A DNA stretch of 64,000 nucleotides from Larkinella sp051857545 (GTDB taxonomy: Bacteria > Bacteroidota > Bacteroidia > Cytophagales > Spirosomataceae). Shown one piece after another: positions 1 to 6,877 of this stretch. A program made the translations under genes and the position numbers. The notes under the pieces were generated by a model. It searched no databases. It was not told where the DNA came from and was given only the letters and a program-made list of their open reading frames with translations. Position 1 is the first letter of the stretch. Each line of letters begins with the position of its first letter. The stretch lies in contig NZ_JBPZHB010000003.1 of NCBI RefSeq assembly GCF_051857545.1, positions 434,001 to 498,000 of the forward strand, written 5' to 3'.

Positions 1-2487
1 GGTTCGTACACGGTTCGAGCGTATAGCGGAGCCGCCTGTCCGGCCGTAGCTTCCGTTCCGGTGACGGTACAACCGTCGTTGACTTGCACACTGGCGTTCG
101 ATGGCGAACCGCTGGCGGATTGCGACTTTTCGGCGGCTGACACCACGCGCCGGGGCCGGATTACGGTGAAAACAAAGAACGCCAATGCCAGCGGGCAGCT
201 ACAGATTGCACTCTACCAGCCGGTGGTGAACGGTGGCCAAACGAGCTACCAACTGACGTCGATTTTGCCCAACAGCCCGGCGGTATTTACGGGTTTGAAA
301 GAGGGGACGTACCGGATCGATGCCTACGAAGTAACGGGGATCGACACCTGCCGGGCGGGAAGCCGACTGGTGACGGTCGACTGTGACACGACGGTTTCGG
401 GCTGCAACATCCGCATCAAGGCCGTCGATAGTCAGGGCAAGGAAACCGATGTGTTGCCGCGGGTAGGCGGGGTTTTGCAACCGCTGACGCTGTCGGTACA
501 ACACCTGGAAGGGGCTTTTTTGGCGGGGTATACCTACCAGTGGACGCGTACGGCGGGAACGGGTGCAGCCGTCAGCCTGGGCACCACGCCGACGCTCTCG
601 GCGACGGCGATTGGGGAATATGCGGTGAAGCTGATGAGTGGGACGGACACCTGTACGGCCTACCTGACGGTTCGCAGCAAACCGTGTACGCCCCGCACGC
701 ACACGTATGCCTGTGGCACGACGCCCGCCATTCCGATGCCCGACAATGGCAGCCGATTGAGCAACCTGGCTCCGGGCGACACGATCCGGGCGGCTGATTT
801 CGACATCATCGTGACGGAAATGTTGGGTGGCGGTTCGGCAGGCTGGAATGGGGTGGGGTATACGGAGATTCCGTATTTGCAGGGCTCGCGGATTGCCATT
901 GAGTTGACCGGGGTGGTGGTTAATGACTGCTATGAGTTGGTGGGAGGGACGGCGGTGTCGGCTTATGATCCGAGTTGGGGTGGTATACAGGATGTAGATC
1001 AGGCATTTAGAGCCGCTGATGCATTTTATGCTTTACTTAAACAAAGGTTTGATACTTTTTCTGGCAAATTAGAAAGTGTCAATAAACTCTTAGACAATCC
1101 TTTGGCGAATTCAGCCGCTATTCGGGATACTCTGGTAGCAGCACAAGCAGAATTGGATTCTCTATTGGCGCAAGTATCCTGTTTAACCGAAGTAGAGAAG
1201 AATGATCTTTTGGCTAAGTACAATCAGTTGAAAGCCATTGGAACAACTCCTTCTGGTGGAAGATTATTGGCCAAAGCCCAGGAAGCAGACTGGAAAGCTG
1301 TGGGAAACCAGCTCTCGGCTGGATTCGATGCCGCTAAGAGCTGTACGGTTAATCAGATCGATATTGTACTCGCGGTCATCCAGCAACTTCGCCAAAATAC
1401 GGAATTTGGTGCGGCCCGATCTCATGCCACTACTTTTAAGTTAAGTGGTGATGGACGATGTGCCCAGATGTTCACGGAAGGATTCCTGAATGAATTGTTA
1501 GCTCAGATTGATGTTAAATCATTAGCAGAGGAAATTCAGAAAGCGTTAACGGATAATATTCGTCAGATTATTTTAGGTGAACATAAATACCAGGATTTAC
1601 TAGATTGTTTCTCTCCAAAATTTGCCGTCACAGGGGATTTATCTAATTTACAAAGTTGTTCAGATGCCATCAAATTAGTCTTAACAGACTTGGTAGGAGG
1701 TTCAGCAACCCTGTACAATCAAGCCAAAGACTTTGCGGCAAAAGTTTATGATTGCCAATGCCTTGGGAATAATTCACCTCCTAACAATGAAGCCGATGAT
1801 TGTGCGTATAGTACCGGAAAACTAACGGCCTTTACACTTTTGGTTTTAGCTCCAGTAGCAAGTAAATTTACAAAAGCAGCCAACATTTTCTCAAAAAGGG
1901 GCATTAGCGTCACAAAGAGTTCCTTAAATGAAGTTGCTCCAAAAATACAAAATGGATCATCTGTATTACGGGCAGAAGCAGCCAAAGAAGTACTTCTATT
2001 TAAAGTAGATGAAACTTTCAGATTAGCAGATGAAGCGTCAGGAGTTTTGCAAGCGGGGGAATATAGAAAGAATCCTACTGCTACCAGAGTAGAGGAATTG
2101 GATATAACACCATCAGGAATCCTCAAAGCAAAAAACAGATTAGATCCTAATGCCACTACGACCTCAGCATTAAACGGTTCCGAATATATGTATGTAATCG
2201 ATCCATCTGATAACTTGATTATAGGGACAAGAGCAAAAGGATTTGATTTCTCAGTACCGGATGGTCGAGCTCCTCATCCAACGTTACTAGGAGGAGCGAA
2301 TCCTAAAGTTAGAACTGCTGGTATAATTGAGTTTAGAGGAGGGAAAATTTACAAAGTAAATAATATATCTGGACATTTTAAACCAACTAATAGTTCTTTA
2401 AAAATAGCAGAGGAGGTGTTTAGGAGAAAATTTCAGACTAATAGTTTTTCAAACGATTTTCAAGGATTTGTGCCATATGGACATTAA
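1..2487 (+). CDS. Polymorphic toxin, 3' part (5' end outside window)
   Basis: The frame is open from base 1, and those 60 bases match the second copy near 3810, so the gene starts left of the window; the GTG at 61 is not a real start. Visible residues 1-326 are a Cys-rich, Ig-like, GC-rich constant region ending in a SAYDPSW motif. Residues ~327-828 are an AT-rich tail unlike the other two copies. The last ~100 residues (YMYVIDPSDNL, then GTRAKG, LLGGA, SGHFKPT at 790-796) resemble the core of plant IQM proteins and similar C-terminal domains of bacterial toxins; this is from memory. A short hydrophobic stretch (FTLLVLAPVA) sits mid-tail and could be a translocation segment. The downstream gene overlaps the stop and is read as its immunity gene. 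The toxic activity is unknown. The modular toxin reading is strong; the domain name is tentative. Confidence 0.75.
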   Translation, partial: GSYTVRAYSGAACPAVASVPVTVQPSLTCTLAFDGEPLADCDFSAADTTRRGRITVKTKNANASGQLQIALYQPVVNGGQTSYQLTSILPNSPAVFTGLKEGTYRIDAYEVTGIDTCRAGSRLVTVDCDTTVSGCNIRIKAVDSQGKETDVLPRVGGVLQPLTLSVQHLEGAFLAGYTYQWTRTAGTGAAVSLGTTPTLSATAIGEYAVKLMSGTDTCTAYLTVRSKPCTPRTHTYACGTTPAIPMPDNGSRLSNLAPGDTIRAADFDIIVTEMLGGGSAGWNGVGYTEIPYLQGSRIAIELTGVVVNDCYELVGGTAVSAYDPSWGGIQDVDQAFRAADAFYALLKQRFDTFSGKLESVNKLLDNPLANSAAIRDTLVAAQAELDSLLAQVSCLTEVEKNDLLAKYNQLKAIGTTPSGGRLLAKAQEADWKAVGNQLSAGFDAAKSCTVNQIDIVLAVIQQLRQNTEFGAARSHATTFKLSGDGRCAQMFTEGFLNELLAQIDVKSLAEEIQKALTDNIRQIILGEHKYQDLLDCFSPKFAVTGDLSNLQSCSDAIKLVLTDLVGGSATLYNQAKDFAAKVYDCQCLGNNSPPNNEADDCAYSTGKLTAFTLLVLAPVASKFTKAANIFSKRGISVTKSSLNEVAPKIQNGSSVLRAEAAKEVLLFKVDETFRLADEASGVLQAGEYRKNPTATRVEELDITPSGILKAKNRLDPNATTTSALNGSEYMYVIDPSDNLIIGTRAKGFDFSVPDGRAPHPTLLGGANPKVRTAGIIEFRGGKIYKVNNISGHFKPTNSSLKIAEEVFRRKFQTNSFSNDFQGFVPYGH

Positions 2488-2896
2488 AGAATATATTGGT
2501 GAATGGGTTTCATGTAAAACTCTTTACTATAAAGATGTAAATATTCAAATTTCTAGATTGGACTTAGTACATTCTTTAGATGTAGAATTTGTAAGAACCA
2601 ATAGAACTGCTACAATATTTAAATGCGTTGGAATTACAAAAGATGATTTTATAATACTCAAAGCAAAAAAAATCACAATTCGAGTGAAAATTGATGCAAT
2701 TGATCGTGTTTTTCCTCGTAGTAAATTTGATTTTAAAGATAGAGTATTTGAAAAAGAAAGGCCAAGTATTGTAGGTGAGATTGATGATATTATATGGCAC
2801 CAAAAAGATGGTGAATTTAAATATTTTATTAGTATTAATGGAAAATTAAAATCTAAACGATACGGACCGAATGAATTAGGAAGATTGGAAACATAA
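2477..2896 (+). CDS. Putative cytosolic immunity protein of toxin 1
   Basis: This is a 139-residue protein with no signal peptide or membrane segment. It is rich in alternating hydrophobic and charged residues, which suggests a small beta-barrel. The end has a KSKRYGPNEL motif. The ATG at 2477 overlaps the toxin stop by 11 bp; a TTG nine bases earlier is possible but less likely. AT-rich composition matches the toxin tail rather than the constant region, so the two probably moved together. I do not recognise the family. The immunity role is inferred from translational coupling, size and position. Lack of an export signal suggests that the cognate toxin acts in the cytoplasm. Confidence 0.65.
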   Translation: MDIKEYIGEWVSCKTLYYKDVNIQISRLDLVHSLDVEFVRTNRTATIFKCVGITKDDFIILKAKKITIRVKIDAIDRVFPRSKFDFKDRVFEKERPSIVGEIDDIIWHQKDGEFKYFISINGKLKSKRYGPNELGRLET

Positions 2897-3208
2897 AGCC
2901 TTTATTGAGTGAGGAAAAATGATTATTGTGAGAGTTTATTAAATTTATTTATATTTTAATGAATTGTGTAAACTAGTTTTTATATTTTAAGGTTTTGTAT
3001 TTTTACAAAACCTTAAAATATAAAAATATAAATTTCTAATTAAATTGCTTTTTAGTTTTTGGATATATTTATAAGGAGTATAGGTATAAAAAATTGTTAT
3101 AGATGGAATAAAATTTAAGAAAAATAATTAAAATTTAAAACTATTTACAACGTTAATCATAATAATTTACCTATTTTTGATTTTAATTGTCGCATTTTGA
3201 AAAAAACC
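2897..3208. other. AT-rich intergenic spacer between toxin module 1 and cassette 2
   Basis: This spacer has no credible open frame. It is very AT-rich and holds one long perfect inverted repeat (listed separately). It ends at the hairpin/boxA-like element. No transposase, terminal repeat or tRNA was seen. Confidence 0.6.
2977..3026. terminator. 23-bp perfect inverted repeat, likely bidirectional terminator
   Basis: Arms at 2977-2999 and 3004-3026 are perfectly complementary with a TTTT loop. The inner stem holds AAGGTTTTGTA, and the outer part is T-rich on the left and A-rich on the right, so a U-tract follows the stem in either direction. It lies 80 bp after the immunity stop. A terminator is the simplest reading; a recombination or protein-binding site is not excluded. 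Confidence 0.55.
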
Positions 3209-3267
3209 GGATTAGCAACGGCTAATCCACCCGTTCTTTGACATTCTGAACGACAAAATAAAAGCAG
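3209..3267 (+). promoter_or_regulatory. Hairpin plus boxA-like leader before cassette 2
   Basis: GGATTAGCAACGGCTAATCC (3209-3228) forms a perfect 8-bp stem with an AACG loop. Four bases later GTTCTTTGACATTCTGAAC (3233-3251) begins, followed by an A-rich stretch ending AAAGCAG at 3267. The same block precedes cassette 3. GTTCTTTGACA resembles the boxA sequence of bacterial rRNA leaders, and a boxB-type hairpin just upstream of boxA is the order known from rrn antitermination sites. The repeat is seen directly; the antitermination role is inferred. Confidence 0.6.
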
Positions 3268-3280
3268 CAACTGGTCACAG

Positions 3281-3300
3281 TGCGGTTTTATAAAACCGCA
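3281..3300. repeat. 20-bp perfect palindrome
   Basis: TGCGGTTTTATAAAACCGCA is fully self-complementary. It lies between the boxA-like element and the start of homology to the toxin constant region in cassette 2. It has no equivalent in front of cassette 3. It could be an operator, a terminator stem, or a chance palindrome at a recombination scar. Confidence 0.45.
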
Positions 3301-3332
3301 CCGTTTTCCTAAATCTGTTAACTAAACTGACC

Positions 3333-3560
3333 TTGGTTTTCACGGCCCGCTGCCTGTCCGGCAGTTGCCAAAGCCCCACCGCTTCGGTAACCGTGCAACG
3401 GATTACGGTTCCGGCCCCCATCATCCGCACCAACGGGACCGCCTTGTGTCAGGGTGACACCCTGCAACTGGATGCCGACGGCTGTGAAGGACTGGTGCGG
3501 TGGTCGAACGGGATGACGGGCAACCGCATCCGGTTTGTACCAATGGCCAAACGACCTACT
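3333..3560 (+). pseudogene. Frame-disrupted upstream fragment of cassette 2 constant region
   Basis: Residues from FTARCLSGSC through CEGLVRWSNGMTGNRIRF match the Ig-like module pattern seen in the 1635-residue surface protein at 13743 (CxGxxxxLxAxxC...W). The homology continues as TNGQTTYSATC but in a different frame, so a small indel lies near 3535-3560. No signal peptide or good start is present upstream. This looks like a 5'-truncated, frameshifted remnant of a longer toxin gene. Confidence 0.6.
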
Positions 3561-5962
3561 CGGCGACCTGCGTGGTGAGCAACGTGGTCAGTGAGGCTTC
3601 CAATGCCATCGGGATTTTGGTGCAAACTGCGCCCACCGGTGCCAGTGCCACGACCGGCCAAACCCCCTACACCACGGGTCAAACCATCAGCCTGAGCGCG
3701 ACGGCTACGGGAGCTACCCGTTACGAATGGAGCGGTCCTGGCGGTTTTATGGCTACGGGCCAGTCAGTGAACCGCCCGAATGCGACCGTGGGCATGGGTG
3801 GTTTGTACATGGTTCGGGCGTATAGCGGAGCCGCTTGTGCGGCCGTGGCTTCCGTTTCGGTGACGGTACAACCGTCGGTGAATTGTACCCTGGCGTTCGA
3901 TGGCGAACCGCTGGCGGACTGTGACTTTTCGGCGGCTGACACCACGCGCCGGGGCCGGATTACGGTGAAGGTGAAGAACGCCAATGCCAGCGGGCAGCTA
4001 CAGATTGCACTCTACCAGCCGGTGGTGAACGGTGGCCAAACGAGCTATCAACTGACGTCGATTTTGCCCAACAGTCCGGCGGTATTTACGGGTTTGAAAG
4101 AGGGGACGTACCGGATCGATGCCTACGAAGTAACGGGGATCGACACCTGCCGGGCGGGAAGCCGACTGGTGACGGTCGACTGTGACACGACGGTTTCGGG
4201 CTGCAACATCCGCATCAAGGCCGTCGACAGTCAGAATACCGAAACCGATGTGATGCCACGGGTGGGCGGTGCGTTGCAACCGTTGCTGCTGTCAGTGGAG
4301 CATCTGGAAGGGGCTTCGCTGGCGGGTTACCAGTATCAATGGAGTCGCACCAGTGGAACGAGTGCTGCTGTTAGCTTGGGCACCTCACCAACCTTGTCAG
4401 CGACGGCGATTGGGGAATATGCGGTGAAGCTGATGAGTGGGACGGACACCTGTACGGCCTATTTAACGGTTCGCAGCAAACCGTGTACACCCCGGACACA
4501 CACGTACGCCTGTGGCACGACGCCCGCGGCGATTCCGCTGCCTGACAACGGGAGCCGGTTAAGCAACCTGGCTCCGGGCGACACGATCCGGGCGGCTGAT
4601 TTCGACATCATCGTAACGGAGGTGAGGGGTGGCGGTTCGGAAGGCTGGAATGGGGTGGGGTACACGGAGATTCCGTATTTGCAGGGCTCGAAGATTGCCA
4701 TCGAGTTGACCGGGGTGGTGGTTAATGACTGCTATGAGTTGGTGGGAGGGACAGCGGTGTCGGCGTATGATCCGGGGTGGACAGAGGTTAAACCTATTGA
4801 CAAGTTGGTGACCAATGCCGTCACTACCATAAAAGATCTTTTAGCGGTTTATACACCCAATGATAAAGCCAAACTGAAAGAATATACGGATAAGCTGGAC
4901 GAGGTAAAGCAAGCTTATCTGAAAGATGACGGCATTCCCCAGGAAGCCAAAGAGGCTATTGTTCATAACACAACCATTATTCAAGCAAAATTGAATGAAT
5001 TAGTATCTTGCGATTCTTTATCAACTTCTCCCAATGGTAGAAGAGCCGCTACTACCTGTCCAAATCCTCAGGATCTTATTGCTATAATGAATGAAGGTCT
5101 TCCTGAACCAAGTATTGATCCGCAAAAAAGGACAATCGAATTTGGTTCATATCAATGGGAAAGAGAAGAGAACCGTGAGGAGATAGCAAATAAAACTCAC
5201 ACCCAAGAAGCCAGAGTATCAATGGAACAATTGATACGTAGTAAGGGATCACTAGATAATTGGAATACTTATATAAACTTTACCCCAGAGTTTATCCGAA
5301 AAATTTACGAAAATGGCCTTTTAATTGACGGAATTTTGGGATTAGGAGTGAGAAATATACTTTCGACAGCTTCGGAAAACAGAATTATTGGTAATTTTTA
5401 TAGTGGAAAACAGGCAGAAGTTGCCTTTGAAATAGGTGATCCGGTTTCCAATAAATTAATAGAATACTATGAGCAGAACCTTAATCATGCTTATCACCCA
5501 TATATTGATCAATTTATTGCTAGAATTACACCATATATTAAAGCTGGAAAATTTGACAAATTAACTGGAAAATTCGTCTTTGATAAAGAAAATATAGAAG
5601 GAGCTATTGGAAAGCCAGGTTTTAGTATACTTTCTGAAATTCCCTTCTATGATTTCTATGGCATTATGGGAGGTACTCAGAAAATAAGAGTAGAAATGGA
5701 ATTGAAAACGATTACTTGCAATAGTAGCAGTTCTGGATTTAATTTAAAGCCCGTTAATTATACAACTCAAATACTAAATGCCACCTTCCAAATTATGGAT
5801 TGGTACGGGGCTGATCTTGACGATATCGCTGGGACTTCTATTAAGAAAGATTTTAGTGAAAGCTTAAAAGCGCTTTTTATGCTACAGCATTATTGGGGTA
5901 CTGGACATCCTTTCCCGACTAGAATTTCGGCTAAATTGATAAATGAATTTACTATACGATGA
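3500..5962 (+). CDS. 5'-truncated polymorphic toxin cassette 2
   Basis: An 820-codon frame is open, but its first ~15 codons are out of frame with the homologous Ig module, so GTG at 3500 is only a formal start. From ~3560 to the SAYDPGW motif (~4765-4780) it closely matches the constant region of toxin 1. After the motif the DNA turns AT-rich and encodes a ~390-residue tail shared with cassette 3. Visible tail motifs are EIPFYDFYGIMGGTQ, DWYGADLDD and LQHYWGTGHPFPTRI near the C-terminus. The last two faintly recall the end of DUF3289 effectors (DxFGLDxxD...FxLQ...PF); this is a weak, from-memory comparison. No signal peptide is present, so it is probably a silent cassette that needs recombination into a full-length gene. 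The stop overlaps the immunity ATG (ATGA). Confidence 0.65.
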   Translation: MVERDDGQPHPVCTNGQTTYSATCVVSNVVSEASNAIGILVQTAPTGASATTGQTPYTTGQTISLSATATGATRYEWSGPGGFMATGQSVNRPNATVGMGGLYMVRAYSGAACAAVASVSVTVQPSVNCTLAFDGEPLADCDFSAADTTRRGRITVKVKNANASGQLQIALYQPVVNGGQTSYQLTSILPNSPAVFTGLKEGTYRIDAYEVTGIDTCRAGSRLVTVDCDTTVSGCNIRIKAVDSQNTETDVMPRVGGALQPLLLSVEHLEGASLAGYQYQWSRTSGTSAAVSLGTSPTLSATAIGEYAVKLMSGTDTCTAYLTVRSKPCTPRTHTYACGTTPAAIPLPDNGSRLSNLAPGDTIRAADFDIIVTEVRGGGSEGWNGVGYTEIPYLQGSKIAIELTGVVVNDCYELVGGTAVSAYDPGWTEVKPIDKLVTNAVTTIKDLLAVYTPNDKAKLKEYTDKLDEVKQAYLKDDGIPQEAKEAIVHNTTIIQAKLNELVSCDSLSTSPNGRRAATTCPNPQDLIAIMNEGLPEPSIDPQKRTIEFGSYQWEREENREEIANKTHTQEARVSMEQLIRSKGSLDNWNTYINFTPEFIRKIYENGLLIDGILGLGVRNILSTASENRIIGNFYSGKQAEVAFEIGDPVSNKLIEYYEQNLNHAYHPYIDQFIARITPYIKAGKFDKLTGKFVFDKENIEGAIGKPGFSILSEIPFYDFYGIMGGTQKIRVEMELKTITCNSSSSGFNLKPVNYTTQILNATFQIMDWYGADLDDIAGTSIKKDFSESLKALFMLQHYWGTGHPFPTRISAKLINEFTIR

Positions 5963-6642
5963 AGTCAATAATTATTGCTATTTTTATGCTCATTCTTGTG
6001 ACATCATACACAGTTTACAAGCTAAATAAAGCTGATTGTAAACCTTGTGAAGACGAACATATGTATGTCATGGAAGCATGTGTGCCTATTACTAGTAATG
6101 TATACAGGCACCTTAATTGTTTTTGTGATGGCCTTCAAGATTGGAAACGGCTTAGTCAAATTATTCGTGGACTCAATTATTATAGAGGTATTTATGGCGA
6201 GAAATATCCGACAAGCATATTTGGAACGAAGGATATATCTTGTAGTGATGACGAATTGCAGGTTGATGTATTTGAAGATGAAGAGGTTTTTCTCTACATC
6301 ATACAGGATACATCCAAAATTGTTCATGCTGGGGCGTTGAAAGCATTATTTATAAATGCTATTTTGCCTTCTGATCATTTCATAAATATCCTGGATGTTG
6401 GTAAAGAAAACAGGACAGTAACTCAAAACTTAAAAAAGACTACTGTTCAATATCACTTGAATTATGATGAAATAAATAGCAAATCTCTAATCAAATTCCA
6501 ACAAGCCATTCATCATGATTCTTCCTATCAAAAGAGATTTAAAAATGTGGAATACCAATTAGTCAATAAGGAAACCCGCAGACATGATGCCAGTATTCGC
6601 TACGAAGATTTTGGTGAGCGGTTTTATCTGGATGTGTTTTAG
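5959..6642 (+). CDS. Membrane-anchored immunity protein of cassette 2
   Basis: This is a 227-residue protein starting in a 4-bp ATGA overlap with the toxin frame. Residues ~4-20 (IIIAIFMLILVTSYTVY) form one membrane anchor, followed by a Cys-containing periplasmic part (CKPC, CFC) and an acidic centre. It is a clear paralogue of the gene at 8654; the last ~54 residues are nearly identical. The family is not recognised. Pairing with the preceding tail and the N-terminal anchor suggest that it neutralises a toxin acting in the periplasm or inner membrane. Confidence 0.65.
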   Translation: MKSIIIAIFMLILVTSYTVYKLNKADCKPCEDEHMYVMEACVPITSNVYRHLNCFCDGLQDWKRLSQIIRGLNYYRGIYGEKYPTSIFGTKDISCSDDELQVDVFEDEEVFLYIIQDTSKIVHAGALKALFINAILPSDHFINILDVGKENRTVTQNLKKTTVQYHLNYDEINSKSLIKFQQAIHHDSSYQKRFKNVEYQLVNKETRRHDASIRYEDFGERFYLDVF

Positions 6643-6817
6643 AGAAAATAATGAGTATTGTTAAATTTTAGTTGCAGTTAAAATACAAACAGATTAATTT
6701 TAAGATTGTTTGTAAAAGCAAAAAACGAAATAATATTTTGCTGAAAACTCTAAATTGACGACAAATCCAATTCATATACCGTGGCAGGTATTGATCATAA
6801 AACCGCCCTAACAAGCC

Positions 6818-6877
6818 GGATTGGCAACGGCTGGTCCACTTGTTCTTTGACATTCTGAACGACAAAAATAAAAGCAG
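6818..6877 (+). promoter_or_regulatory. Hairpin plus boxA-like leader before cassette 3
   Basis: GGATTGGCAACGGCTGGTCC (6818-6837) matches the hairpin before cassette 2 except at four stem positions. All eight stem pairs still form in RNA, three of them as G-U wobbles, and the AACG loop is unchanged. GTTCTTTGACATTCTGAAC begins at 6842, and the A-rich run ends AAAGCAG at 6877. Homology to the toxin constant region starts immediately after. Conservation of pairing rather than sequence suggests an RNA-level function. The nut/rrn-like role is inferred. Confidence 0.6.

Noticed and set aside
3209..3300. Possible rRNA gene or rRNA operon start after the boxA-like element
   Set aside because: No 16S, 23S or tRNA sequence follows in either place; toxin coding homology follows instead.
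2897..3330. Insertion sequence or integron-type attachment site driving cassette capture
   Set aside because: No transposase, integrase, target duplication or terminal repeat seen; homology-based exchange explains the layout with fewer assumptions.
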